Positions 31,236 through 42,987 of a stretch of DNA of 64,000 bases are shown one piece after another. The stretch is from contig CM068585.1 in NCBI GenBank assembly GCA_035048485.1, positions 56,229,910-56,293,909 on the forward strand. The letters are read 5' to 3'. How positions within the stretch are numbered: the stretch's first letter is position 1; each line of letters opens with the position of its first letter. The notes under the pieces are model-generated. The model was not told where the DNA came from. It did no database searches and was given only the letters and a program-made list of their open reading frames with translations. The stretch comes from Pteria penguin (Eukaryota; Mollusca; Bivalvia; Pterioida; Pteriidae). Position numbers and translations under genes: made by a program.

Positions 31236-31283
<48 letters not shown>
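31220..31283 (+). repeat. compound ATT/TTG microsatellite
   Basis: About five ATT units pass into about 15 TTG units. Confidence 0.95.
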
Positions 31284-32833
31284 AAAAGTGTGACAGGCAT
31301 ACTTGCCAATATATAGACCATGACAAATGTCCTACAGATTTGATAATCAAATTTTCAGCATTTAAATATGTCGGATTCGAGGCTACATAACGCACCATAA
31401 TTCACGATCTGGCACGTGTAAAATGTAAAATGTTTAGTACATAGCATAGCATAAATACCATAGCACACGTTCACATACAACTGAATGCTGTACAAAGTTA
31501 ATGTTTAATTTGTAGATAGGCAGGTAAGTAGACATAAAGGTAGGTTAATTCAGGTGATAGTAAAATAATTTTCACTCTAACGACAGGAATCGATTGACAA
31601 CAACATGCCATCTAGGAGGAAATGACAACTGATAAACGAAAGGAAAGAATTTATATTACTCAGTTCTGAGAGAAATATCGCCACAGGCATGCAGGTAATC
31701 GAATAATAAGCACACTTAAAAAGGAATGGAAATATCATGACTTAAGTCAGAATCCTGCAAATTTTACGGTCACTGTAAAGACCTTACTTGCTTATATGAT
31801 AGATCAGAACATATTTTAAAACATCCCGATTTCAGTGTAGTTAGACGGTCTACATCAGCACTTTACAATACTGTATTATTTATACTGATCATGATATATA
31901 CTGATGATGACTATGTCTGTGCTCTTTCATATTCCTATGACGTCAAATAACACTAATTGCATACACATATGGCATCAAGGCTGGTGTGAACTGTTGGCAG
32001 GGAATGCTTCTCCGTGGCACCGGATCCCACTTTTATTTTATATATCTGTATTGTCATGTTGTTGGGACTTTTGTTTGTGGAAATCGGATCGGTATCTCAG
32101 ATTTGTAAATCCATGTAGTTCCAAAATCACATAATTCCAACAACTGCATTTCATTGTTGCTTTGATTTTAATAAATAATACATTTTTTTACATATAATGC
32201 TGTGAAAAGTAGGCAGTATATTAAGGCATGGCCAACTGACACCCATTTCTTTCCTCTTTTTCTTCTTTCTTATTCAATACCGATCAATGTACATATGTTA
32301 CAAATAACAAACAGTATCTTAGCAATGGTAAAATGGCAAACACAATTTAAAATGATAGTAATAATAAAGAATTCATCAATGAAAGTTATTATCCTCCCCT
32401 GTTCATTACTTTCTGATGTGTTAAACTACTTATATATTTATATGTTATATGCATGTACATATGCAATAAATATTTACAAGAAAACATTTCAGTCTTCAAC
32501 AATAAAAGAAAGAATATCAATTATTTTATGTGACTCTCTATATACGTTTTAAAGTGCTTATTCCTTTTTTTTTTCTCATGGGTAGTAATTTACTAAAAGT
32601 ATTTACGTCATAATTGGCCGTTTCTTTACATATATATATGCACTATATTCCCAAAACCAATAAATGCAGTGATGGACATAAAAGTAATTTATTTTAAACT
32701 GTGCATGTTCATTTCTGAAGTCAGACGTAAAGAGCGGCTGTGTTCAAATTACTGCAAGTAAAAGTATTAAGTATATGAATGATAAATGGTGATTTACATA
32801 TTTTAATGAGTAGAAAATCATTTATTTACAACT
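31284..32833. other. upstream region of gene 2, no feature recognised
   Basis: AT-rich. Small frames lack motifs. The promoter of gene 2 should lie near the 3' end of this stretch, but no convincing TATA box was picked. Confidence 0.45.
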
Positions 32834-33155
32834 ATGAAAACTATAATACTGATAATTTTACTTTGTGAATTATTTGGAGCATACCTTATTGAATACACTG
32901 TATTAGCTACTGTCGGAGTGAGATATCGGCAAAGCCGGGATAATTGCAGAGTAAGCGGCTACACTTTGGGGATCATTCGGTCATCTAGCCAAACGACTTG
33001 TGGACTACATTGTTTGTTGAACCAGAGATGTGTGACCATATCTTATCATAAACGTCTTGGAGTCTGTGAGCTACATGATACATGTTACACAGGATGTTGT
33101 GCTGAGGACTCATTGGGATGGTCAGTTTACTACCCTATGGCAAAGAATTGTCCTG
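32834..33155 (+). CDS. Gene 2 exon 1: signal peptide and PAN-like module
   Basis: A 322-nt exon from ATG to the donor GTAAAT at 33156. The reading frame runs on a few codons beyond the donor, but the join at 33155 gives continuity with exon 2 and matches the phase used in genes 1 and 3. Confidence 0.8.
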
Positions 33156-35590
33156 GTAAATATAGATATAAATAACAAATACAATAACATCATTTTGAAC
33201 AATTCTCTCTTGTATTTTGATTGAAAAGAAAAAAGAGGAGTTACCGGCTCAGTTATGTGGCAGAAGTCACCATGGAGCTATACAATACATGAATATAAAT
33301 AATATAATAGTACATTTAACACATTACAAAAATATTTGATTGTAGTGCAATTACGATACCGACTTAGGACGGTCATTTAATTTGACAAAAGCCAAACAAA
33401 TGGTGTGGTTAACCGGTTTACGGGCCCACCTTCCCACTCACCGTAACAGCAGAACAATCAAAAGACGTACATTGAAAAATATATAAATAATCCTCCATGT
33501 AAAGAACAAGGGTCAACAGGTATCGCATATTGAGAGGTCATAAAAATATAAACACGTAAGGTATTGTAAAACACATAATGGTATAAAAATATATGCGACA
33601 TCAACATGATAAACTGTGTTCTGCCAGTCTGAAAGCGAGCTAAGACCCTAGATCTGTAGGAGTCCCGACTAACAGTCAGACGGACGAGGTTCAGGACCAT
33701 GTCTCCTCTGAAAGAGGTTTGGACAAGGCCCGTCATATAGTCCCCACCGCCCTGTTAGTCAGCGTGCAACGTTCAAGTAAAAGTCTGCATAAGGCTGTAG
33801 AGGGGCCAAATACAAGACCTATAGTATTTTTGATGATCTCAATATCATATTGGCTATTTAGGAGACGTTTGACTATTTTATTACATGATAAAATAACGTT
33901 ATCGGAGCCTTTTACTTTCCTTAGTTTATATACGAGATCACCGTAAAAATTAGGATGGGAAATTCCATTGGATACATACTGTTGAAAAGAAATATTTCCA
34001 AATTTAGATAGAAGTTCTGAATAAGATCTGAAGAATTTGCCGAATGTTTTTCTTAGCTTGTGATATCTGTAACCCTGAGTTAAAAGTTTAGTAGTAATTT
34101 GTAAATTTCGTTTATGAAAGTCCAAAACATCGGTGCAGCCTCTGACAAATCGAACTAATTGAGATATATAGATACCATATGATGGGAGTCGAGGGACATC
34201 GCCATTCAAGTAAGGGAAATTTACAATAGGAAATCCAAATTCCTCACGTTTATCATAAATATTAGTATATATTAGGTTGTTGATAATTTTGATGTTTAAA
34301 TCTAAGAAAGGTGTAGATTTATCTCAAGTATTAGCTTTATTCAATGTGAGCCCTGGTGGATATATTTTTGATATAAATTGTTCGAATTCTGGGTTGTCGA
34401 TAACCAAAGTGTCATCCAGATATCTGCAAGTATTATTAAATTTGTCAATGAGGTCAAAACGTTTTGATTTTTGAATAGAAACCATAAAATCTCTCTCATA
34501 ACAATAAAGAAATAAATCTGCTATCAGAGGCGCGCAGTTAGTACCCATAAGAATCCCAACTATTTGTTGATATATCTTGATATTTGTTGATATATCAAAT
34601 TGCACAAAAATATTCTTCATGAGAAAATCTAGTGCTTTACATAATTCCTTGCAAGTCCAGTATTTATATGAAGTATATTGTTTGTTGGAAAAGAATCCAG
34701 AGTTATTGGAAGTAGATACCCTCTTGGAAGTATATATGTACGTTTTAGTTTCTCTGTGAAAACACCATTGTAAATGTTAATGTAAAAATATTGATCTTAT
34801 TCTGACGAGAAGAAATATTACCTTGTCGATATATTTGGTCATTGAGACCAAGAGGGTATGTTTGTAGTTTTTTAATCCAGTAGAGCTCGGTTTCCAAAAG
34901 TCGTTTTTTAACAAAAGTCGTTTGATTGGAAACATGATAACATTTGTAGCGAAAAACGAACGTTATTTAATTTGCAACAAATATCATACCTAACATGGTA
35001 ATTTACAAAGTAAAACTGATATAAGATTCATAAAATTCAACACATTCATTAAAATCAATGCATATTCGTCATACTTATTTGATAGCATACTTTTTCTGCT
35101 GATCGTCTTTTTATATGTCAATAAGACTTTCTTGTCCATGTAGTAAAACCTAAATGTGTATATGTTTTCGACAGAACTTAATGAGCATCGACCCGAAGAC
35201 TTCTTTGGTAACCCGAACGGAGGTAACACACAGTTTACAGATTGCGACCTTTGGCGGAAAGGTAATATAACTGCCATACATTTGAAACTCCATGATCTCG
35301 GTATTAAAATGAAGATTAAATATGGAAACGTATTGAGTGATAGCCGAGGATACTGGAAAGGCGATCCATCCGTTGAGATTAAGTTTGAAGAAGATGAATA
35401 CATAACACAAGTCAACGTTTCTGCTGAAAAATGGGTAACCAGTCTTCATATCACCACGAATAAAGAGGAGTATGGCACCTATGGAGACAACGCTGGAGTG
35501 TCCAAAACCTCTAGGGGTGGACGGCTCCTGATCATTTCAGGCAAATTTGGTGGTCTTATTGATTTTTTAAGTCTCCATTGGGTGAAGTAA
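32834..35590 (+). CDS. Gene 2: secreted PAN-like plus jacalin/ZG16-like lectin protein (245 aa, 2 exons)
   Basis: Exons 32834-33155 and 35175-35590 join in phase 1 (G plus AA gives Glu), total 738 nt. Residues 1 to about 20 form a signal peptide (TIILIILLCELFGAYL). Residues 38-106 form a Cys-rich PAN/apple-like module (TTCGLHCLLNQRCVTISY, then CELHDTCYTGCC). Residues 108-245 are a jacalin-related lectin domain: NPNGGNTQFTD, GNITAIHLKL, MKIKYGNV, EDEYITQVNVSA, TNKEEYGTYGD and the C-terminal FGGLIDFLSLHW. Jacalin-related domains bind mannose, galactose or glycosaminoglycans; ZG16 is the animal relative. The single intron (2.0 kb) contains a PLE. No canonical AATAAA lies close downstream; AATAAG occurs at 35601. 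Paralogue of gene 3. Confidence 0.82.
33156..35174 (+). other. Gene 2 intron
   Basis: A 2019-bp intron with donor GTAAAT and acceptor TTTTCGACAG. A PLE on the opposite strand (33224-34960) makes up about 86% of it, so the ancestral intron was probably under 300 bp. Confidence 0.75.
33224..34960 (-). mobile_element. PLE group A copy with N-terminal endonuclease remnant, inside gene 2 intron
   Basis: Read on the minus strand from 34960: KKRLLETELYWIKKLQ, then TYPLGLNDQIYRQGNISS, the C-terminal part of a GIY-YIG endonuclease. An internal deletion then joins directly to RT at QWCFHRETKTYIYTS. The palm follows (GILMGTNCAPLIADL, FLYCYERDF, RYLDDTLVIDN), TGA at 34326-34324, then the thumb to NRAVGTI and TGA at 33735-33733, and the A1 tail to 33224. 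A local duplication adds residues at ISTNIKIYQQ. An endonuclease upstream of the RT is the permuted order reported for Naiad-type PLEs. Inactive because of the deletion, the frame change near 34760 and motif damage (GIPMG to GILMG). Confidence 0.8.
35175..35590 (+). CDS. Gene 2 exon 2: jacalin/ZG16-like lectin domain
   Basis: Acceptor at 35173-35174 (ACAG), 416 nt, stop TAA at 35588-35590. The domain is complete: Gly-rich first loop, central DEYITQ strand and final Gly-Gly-x-x-Asp loop before FLSLHW. The in-frame ATG at 35156 lies in the intron and is not the start. Confidence 0.85.
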
Positions 35591-36510
35591 TCATTCAAAC
35601 AAATAAGATTTTGCATTGACAGTAAAGCAAAACACTTTATGAATGATTGTTATTTGGATTTATTAGGACGGGTTCGTTTGGCCCAGTCTTGTCGAAATGT
35701 ACATTCGGTGAAGAAAATGAATTCGAGAAGATATCGTTGCCACTTTAGACATCATATTTATGTAAAAGACGAAATATGGGTTTGTGGTGTGAGAGCAAAA
35801 GATCGGTTTTTCGGTTAATATTTTTGCTTCATTTGTGTCAGATTGAGTCAACATTGTATTACATTATTTACTGCACGCACATTTACGCTTCGAGAACTAA
35901 TTATAACGATAACAAAAATATGGCTGCCCATTTTTGTGTTTTAACGAATAATATCTGCTAAATACCTAATAATACTAATAGCCATTTTCACTAGTAAACA
36001 TACAAGTACCAACTTCACCAAACGCAGTTTACATTTCGAGTCAGTGCATGTGTTCTCATGACTATTGGGGTCGGAAAGCTGTAAAGCAAGTAGAATACAA
36101 CCAGACAAATATTTCTAGTAAAAGGGCATGATAGTGAGGGGCATTTGAGACTTATTTTTATATCATCACTTTTATCTAGTGTTTAAGATATTGCTATATG
36201 TATGCGTTAAGGTGTCATACTCATGTATTTTCGATTCTATAGAAGTGTGGTCGTATTAAATATATTATCATATGATCTGATACAGTACTAAATAAAATAA
36301 AAATTTTCTTGTTGTGATGTTGTTGTTTCTTCATAGAAAAATAACATGTCCGACTAAGTTGTATGACGAAATTACTAATAGTAGCATACAGAAAAAAAGT
36401 ATATAGAGAAAAGTCTTGAATATATCAACCCTACGGTTGTCACTGGATGCCATTAATTGCCGCAGCCAAGGGGCAAATACTTTAAAATCTGTTAATAACC
36501 CCCATAGCTA
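35591..36510. other. 3' flank of gene 2, nothing recognised
   Basis: AT-rich sequence with no motif-bearing frame. It ends where a PLE A2 tail begins. Confidence 0.5.
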
Positions 36511-37230
36511 AGACAGAAAACAGAAGACATCTGTCAAAGCTGTATGGCACAAATCACCAAGAACATGCACACAAAACATGATAATAGTAGAATAAACACG
36601 GGAAAAATTACAAAAATATTCGATTGTGCTGCGGTTACGATACCGACTTAGGACGGTCAATTGTGAGTAACAAACGTCACTCAGTTGGTGTGGTTAATCG
36701 GTTTACGAGCGCCCACCTTCCCACTCACCACAAAAGCAACACAATCAAAGGACACAATCCTCCGTATAGAGAATAAGGATCAACAGGTTTCTCAAGAAGA
36801 GAGACTATAAAAATTTCATTACACACGAAACGTTTATAGAATAATATGTTGCTATCAAAAGTATGTAAGGCGACATCAACATAAGTAAACCCTGCTTTGC
36901 CCATCTGTAAGCGAGCTCAGATCCTTGATCAATAGGATATGAAATTATCGGAGCCCTGACCCTCCTTAGTCTGTACACTTAACCACCGTAAAAACTTTGA
37001 TGGAAAATTCCGCTGGATACGTATTGTGGAAAAATCAACATTTCCTAATATAGATAAAATGTCTGAATAAGATCTTAAAACTTTACCATAAGTTTTTCGA
37101 GGTTTATGATATTTGATAAAGAAGTTTAAAAGTAAAATGAGAATTTTTTGGGTGAATGTCCAAAACGTCAGTGCAAGCTCTAGAGAAAAGATTGACCATC
37201 ACACTTTGAAAAAGCTACTGTTACCTTAGA
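36511..37230 (-). mobile_element. PLE group A fragment, type A2 tail and decayed thumb
   Basis: Plus-strand landmarks are CAGAAGACATCTGTCAAAGC, GATACCGACTTAGGACGGTC and CACCTTCCCACTCACCACAA. Beyond 36930 lies a degraded thumb (ACGTATTGTGGAAAAATCAA, GTTTATGATATTTGATAAAG). The block with the RT C-terminal NRAVG codons is deleted. Confidence 0.7.
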
Positions 37231-37553
37231 GTTAGAAGGAGACGGGACGACTTGTAAGTTTTACAGTCATTCGTTAATAGTGTATTGGCTTCTGTCAACG
37301 TATTGTATAGATAAACAAAATAAAACAGTTGTAAATTTGACAGCCAAATTTTGATACAGTGTATTTATTTGTTCGCCCTAGGATACAGGAAGATCAGTTA
37401 CAATTCCCACTTTGATACAGTGTACTGACTACTGCCGATATAAGGTTTAGGAAAGGTCGGAGGAAATTGAAAGCGACAATAATACTTTAGGGGTCACTTA
37501 TTGGTGTAATCACAGGACTTGTGCATTAGGCTGTTGAGGACAAATGATATCCC
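37231..37553. other. spacer before minisatellite
   Basis: Contains a short imperfect direct repeat around TTTGATACAGTGTA (37352 and 37412). Otherwise nothing. Confidence 0.5.
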
Positions 37554-38133
37554 TCTGTGTCCTATGTCGAGGAGAAGATGTCTCTTTGTCTCATGTTGAA
37601 GAGACGAGATGTCTTTTCATTTGGCATGTCGAGGAGAACAGAGGTCTCTTTATGTCGTATGTTGACGAGAGGTGAAGAGATGTCTCTCTATGTCGCATAA
37701 CAAGGAGAAGAGATGTCTCTTTATGTCGCATAACAAGGAGAAGAGATGTCTCTTTATGTGGAATGTCGAGGAGAAGAGATAGCTCTTTATGTGGAATGTC
37801 GAGGAGAATAGATGGCTCTTTATGTCGCATATCGAGGAGAAGAAATGTCTCTTTATGTCGCATTTCGAGGGGAAGAAATGTCTCTTTATGTCGCATGTCG
37901 AGAAGAGATGGCTCTTTATGTCTCATATCGTGGAGAAGAGATGTCTCTTTAAGTCGCATGTCGAGGAGAACAGATAGCTCTTTATGTCGCATGTCGAGGA
38001 AAACAAATGACTCTTTATCTCTTTATGTCGCATATCGAGGAGAAGAAAAGTCTCTTTATGTCGCATGTCGAGGAAAATAGATGGCTCTTTATGTCGAAGA
38101 GAAGAGATGTCTCTATGTTGTATGTCTAGGAGT
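37554..38133. repeat. minisatellite, 33-bp units
   Basis: About 16 diverged copies of a unit like AGATGTCTCTTTATGTCGCA followed by TGTCGAGGAGA. The unit length is a multiple of three, so both strands stay open with 11-residue repeats; that does not indicate a gene. Confidence 0.9.
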
Positions 38134-39006
38134 TAAAACCGAAGAAGTACCGAAGGGTAAACCATATCTCATAGTCCATGGAATAAAGGGGACAATATCG
38201 TGTTTAATGTCATATTCAGACAAACGCGAACCCCAATAAAATCGAGGTGAGACCAGGTGCCCGGGAGGAGTAGGCGTACCCTGGTTTCATGCAACAACCT
38301 TTCACGTCGAGTAAGTAAATACATAAATATGCACGCATGAACATACGAAGGAGACAGGAACACGAAATCAAATTTTCCCATTCAAGGCAAGAAATGCTGC
38401 CTGCCTGAAATTCCGGTGTCGGAAACGCAGGTAAACAAATGTCTGTATATACTTGTATATGCGTATCATGTCAAATCAAGTATAGTCAAAAAGTTAAGGC
38501 TGTTCGGTTAACATTCTTGAAAGAGGAATCTGAAATTGTAATAGATCCCTATAACGACCATAGAACTTCCTCAGTGACAATTTCAAACGTTCCTCAATAT
38601 ATCCTTGTGAGAGTAGTTTCGTGGCAAGAAACATCGCTCTCAGGACGAAATTTTCATATTTAGAGCATGCCCTTGCATAGCATATAAGTTGTGAAATGGA
38701 GACGCCATGTGCGGGAGAGGAAGGTATGTTGCTACTCAGAAAAGGGAAGTTGGTAATAATGAAATTGAAATCGTCACGTTTGTCACATAGAGAGGTTACT
38801 AATTAACCATCGTCACTAATTGATAGTAGTATATCGTCACTAATTGATAGTAGTATATCGAGGTATATATATATGAATCAGAAGATGCGCTCTCTGTAGT
38901 ATCTTTTATCTCGAGTTCCTTTGGATATATGGTGTTGAGGTGATCCTCAAATACAAGGTTGTTATCGACAAAACATCATTAATGTATCTGTATGTAAGGT
39001 TGAACC
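38134..39006 (-). mobile_element. PLE group B fragment inside the minisatellite
   Basis: On the minus strand LTYRYINDVLSI (catalytic region, second-position Asp changed to Asn) lies near 39000, and thumb blocks at 38850-38540 match the other group B copies. The 3' part carries the CAGGTGCCCGGGAGGAGTAG core at 38255. Minisatellite units resume at 39007, so the fragment interrupts the array. Confidence 0.75.
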
Positions 39007-39223
39007 AAGAGAAGAGATGGCTCTTTATGTCGTATATTGAGGAGAAGAAATGTTTCTCTCTCTTTCTCTCTCTCTCTTTCTCTCTCTCTGCCATATGTCG
39101 ATCTATGTTGTATGTAGAGATGTCCCTCTATGTTGTATGTAGAGGAGATGTCCGTCTATGTTTTATGTAGAGGAGATGTCCTTCTATGTAGAGGAGATGA
39201 CCCTCTATGCCGTATGTAGAAGA
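39007..39223. repeat. minisatellite, middle block
   Basis: Units change from the 33-bp type to a shorter type (TAGAGGAGATGTCCTTCTATG). A TCTC/TTTC-rich stretch lies at 39052-39089. The block ends with the target duplication TAGAAGA at 39217-39223. Confidence 0.9.
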
Positions 39224-42075
39224 TAGGGAGGCCCAAACTCTTTCCTTAAAAACACATGAGATACACTTTTTAGATACCTATAAATAATTTATTTGTATCA
39301 CAATATACCCAAGAATAAATAAGTTACAAAGCATGTTTTATAGTCAACAAACTCCGAAAATTTCACCGGTTTATCTCGAGTACTTCACAAGATATGAGGA
39401 TTTGAAAATGGACAATATTGCATTTTCACACCTTTTTCGAGCAAATGAAAATGCACAACCTCGCAATTTTATGAGTGTATAACTTAATCAGTTATGCATA
39501 AAATTTGTGATTTATTTATATTACTCTACTTTATGTACTACATGTATTACGAAAAAAGATAAAATCATTGGTTGTAAGTCTTATTTTCTCAAATATAATC
39601 TCTTAAACTTGACTCAGAATGGTTTTTTACTTTGATGAAAATGACGAAGTCCAAATGTCCAAGGTCATTTTTCTAAAAATTCATACAAGGATTCATAATA
39701 ATGTAAAAACTTATTAAAAATGGTTACTTAGAAGGATATTTGAAGGAATTTAGATTGAATGACAAAAAATAAGCTCTGTATAAGCAAAAACATTTTTACC
39801 TAAATCAGGGGCGGATAACTCTTTTAAAAAAATGTGAAAAATACCACACACATTTTAATTTATCATAGTATAGCTTATTTTTTTTTATATTAATCTACTA
39901 TATGTATTATATTCATTATTCAAAAAACATAAAAACTTTTATTAAAAGTGTTAAAATCTCAAATATAAACTCTTCATAAATACAAATTGTCGTAAAGTTT
40001 GGTTGATTTTAATTCCTGTTCTTTATGTCTCCTTCATGATAATCCTTCACAATTAACAGGAAACCTGATAATTAGTCCTTGTCTTTCATTAATATGAATA
40101 CCCAGTTTGTTAAGATCGTTAATTAATATCTGAAAAGCTGTTAAAATGTACGAAATGAAGGTTGATATTTGCTGGGTCAGACAGCCGGTTGAGGTGATAT
40201 TACGTAATAATTTAGCCGCACAGGTGACAGGTGATCGCATTAGACGACGTTACCCCGATATACCCTCGATATATTGAAAATATTGCAACTTGATTAGGAA
40301 GTCAACTATTAAAGATATCATAGAATTCGTCTCGGGACTGGCCATCTGATTGCACATGACGAAGTGTTTTCATGCGAGCTGTACTGAAAAACATACGTTT
40401 TCGAGTGCCAATTACAGGTATATCGGGGGAATATTAAAATTCGAATTATATTCTATAAAATCTTCAATACACAGTTATCTAGATAAAAAATTACAAATTT
40501 AAAACCTTTATTTCTTTCTTCTTTTTTTTTTTTCGTGAATCTTAGGTCACGCAACGATTGGCATTCGTAGTACATTAACATAAGTTGTTCTCTCATTGTT
40601 ATATACTTGTGCTCTCATTTTAATATCTACAGTGGCGGATTTATAGGGATCGCTCCCCCTTTTTGCCACAATTATGAGTAAATCTTCAGATTTCGCCCCT
40701 AAACTGGCAGAGTATTTTGGCTTATATTGCACTTTCACTTGTGCGCCCCCCCCCCCCTTTTCCCATTTCGGAAATTCTGGATTCGCCACTGATATAAATA
40801 TCAAAATTAATTAAAGAGGATTAAATCCAAATCATTTTAATCAGAATAGACTCTTAGTCTCGTCATTTTTCCTTTAACAAAAAATGTCTTCCTTAAATAT
40901 GAATAAATTATCCCCCCTTTCCTTTCGCAGAGGTCTAGACTTATCTGCAATTAAAATGTAAGTCTGAAGTTGTAAACAGTGGGGTCAATGTAAACTAAAT
41001 GATGAAATGATGTCTTATTTTACCGCACAATATATGTCTTGGTATTTATTACATTGAAATGTTACATTATTCTATACGACAGTACGTGGAGGTCGCCCCG
41101 AGTCAGAGGAAACACGTTTAAAATCGTATTAATAGAGCTACAAAATTACAATAAACTATATGAAATCGTCAAATATTTAATTAATGTAAATACCAATAAT
41201 TAACAATTCGAATGTAAAAATCATTCATGGTACATGTAAGTATTAACCCGCGCGCCCACGCCATTCTTTAAATTACATCATGAATGATGAAATGAAACTT
41301 TTGAGAAATAAAACGGGGGAATTTTTTCACAAATATGATAATCATAATTACTTCTATAGACCTCGTTTTCGTTATGTGTTCTCTTATTTGAGAACTTTAT
41401 AATGTACGATTGTTTACTATGTATATCGATGTAATCAAATGACTCGTGAAAACAATATGGCGGACCGTTGTTTTGGCAAAGAGGAAGACGCTATCTTCTT
41501 ATTTTCACATGTTTGTAGTCATTTCTAGGTATATTTTCATAAAAATGGTATCAAATGAAACGGGGGAAACATACTTATCGCATATATTTGGCCGGCAAAA
41601 ATAAATTAAAAACTGAAAATTATATACTTAAAAAACTTATGTGTGCCCGCATCGCTCATCTTTTTCGCTTCGGCGATCAGCTGTTTACAGGTAATGGACG
41701 TATCTACCTGAAAAACCTCACTTCACTGGATTTGATACAACCGTGACCCCGAACAACGCCAGTGAACATACCGCTTATATACTCATTGATTCTAAGCGCG
41801 CCGTCAATTATAAGGCAAAATAAACATCTCGCTGTACCGCCGCGGTATCGTTAGATATTTTAATGATTTTAGCTATTTTCAAATTGCCCTAATTTCTTTA
41901 TTTCTACTCCAAATGAGATGAAATTTAAGAAATAAGAAGAAAACACAATGAATATTCTAATGATATGATTTTAATTCACACGTTAAAAATATTTCCCGAT
42001 AAATTATTGATGCGAACATTGCAAACAACGCATTTTGATTAATTCGAACTTAGTCATTTGCGATGGGCTTCACTA
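39224..42075. mobile_element. TIR DNA transposon, copy 1 (2852 bp)
   Basis: It begins TAGGGAGGCCCA and ends TGGGCTTCACTA, whose complement TAGTGAAGCCCA is an imperfect 12-bp terminal inverted repeat. TAGAAGA flanks both sides (39217-39223, 42076-42082), and joining the flanks restores a normal minisatellite unit. It shares its ends and most of its interior with copy 2 at 45484-48509. Segment 39367-39762 is private to this copy. No transposase is recognisable, so it is probably non-autonomous. TAGGG termini and a possible 8-bp duplication in copy 2 recall hAT elements, but 7 bp fits both copies better, so the superfamily is open. Confidence 0.88.
40630..40791. mobile_element. hAT-type MITE nested in copy 1
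   Basis: Terminal inverted repeats CAGTGGCGGATTTAT and, on the opposite strand, CAGTGGCGAATCCAGAA. Contains a poly-C tract. The same MITE lies at 46997-47157 in copy 2, so it inserted before the larger element duplicated. No exact 8-bp duplication remains. Confidence 0.75.
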
Positions 42076-42632
42076 TAGAAGAGATGGCTCTCTATGTTGT
42101 ATGTAGAAGAGATGGCCCTCTATGTTTTATGTAGAAAAGATGTCCCTCTATGTAGAGGAGATGACCCTCTATGCCGTATGTAGAAGAGATGGCCCTCTAT
42201 GTTGTATGTAGAAGAGATGGCCCTCTATTTTTTATGTAAAGAGGATGTCCCTCTATGTAGAGATGTCCTTCAATGTAGAGGAGATGACCCTCTATGTCAT
42301 ATGTAGAAGAGATGGCCCTCTATGTTGTATGTAGAAGAGATGGCCCTCTATGTTTTATGTAGAGGAGATGTCCTTCTATGTAGAGGAGATGTCCTTCTAT
42401 GTAGAGGAGATGACCCTCTATGCCGTATGTAGAAGAGATGGCCCTCTATGTTGTATGTAGAAGAGATGGCCCTCTATGTTTTATGTAGAGGAGATGTCCC
42501 TCTATGTAGAGGAGATGTCCTTCTATGTAGAGGAGATGACCCTCTATGCCGTATGTAGAAGAGATGGCCCTCTATGTTGTATGTAGAAGAGATGTCCCTC
42601 TATGTAGAAGAGATGTCCCTCTATGTATTAAA
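42076..42632. repeat. minisatellite, distal block with higher-order pattern
   Basis: Alternating 28-bp units (like TAGAAGAGATGGCCCTCTAT plus GTTGTATG) and 21-bp units (TAGAGGAGATGTCCTTCTATG). The order 28-28-21-21-28 recurs, a higher-order repeat. It continues the array cut at 39223. Confidence 0.9.
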
Positions 42633-42719
42633 TATTGTTTAATGCCTTTTATTCCCGAGAACTTAATTTTCATGTAGATTCGAATCTGACTCCGCCTAAA
42701 AAATATAATTTTCGTCAAT

Positions 42720-42979
42720 AATCTGATAGACTGAATAATGTTTTATGTCACTTATATTACACATATATGGTGACGGCATCTGATTGATGCACTGAACAGA
42801 AATTTAGACCTTTGCAAGGGAACCACCTGACCAAGTGAGGGATCATTTAGTTGCCACGCCTACCGTGATGCGGGACCTCGGTCTTTACTGGCTCGTCCTA
42901 ATCTCGGTGAGAGTCGAACTCGGGACTTCTCGATAATGAGCCGATCACTGACTTCACTTCCTCTCCCACCGGCTTATCC
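42720..42979 (-). mobile_element. tRNA-derived SINE (AATC family)
   Basis: On the minus strand: head AAGCCGGTGGGAGAGGAAGT, B box GAGTTCGACTCTC, body with CCGAGGTCCCGCATCACGG, GATCCCTCACTTGG and GATGCCGTCACCATATATG, and a decayed AATC tail. The 8-bp duplication TCGTCAAT flanks it (42712-42719, 42980-42987). Confidence 0.85.
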
Positions 42980-42987
42980 TCGTCAAT

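Noticed and set aside
33224..33732. SECIS element in the PLE A1 tail
   Set aside because: A GTGA ... AAAC stem around the TAAACCGGTTAACC block lacks the opposing GA of the SECIS quartet, and other ATGA sites do not fold suitably by eye. A SECIS prediction program would be decisive.
37591..38080. Long open frames with 11-residue repeats on both strands
   Set aside because: They arise from a 33-bp minisatellite whose unit is divisible by three. Both strands are open and no signal, splice or domain context exists.
40034..40240. Minus-strand frame conserved between the two DNA transposon copies
   Set aside because: The frame is open in both copies, but of the few differences several change amino acids, so it shows no sign of selection and is explained by recent duplication.
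41555..41746. Plus-strand 63-codon frame present in both transposon copies (also 47989-48180)
   Set aside because: Shared by descent. It ends in identical non-coding sequence, and differences between copies are not biased to silent sites.
42076..42632. CRISPR-like array
   Set aside because: Units are contiguous minisatellite copies without unique spacers, in eukaryotic DNA.
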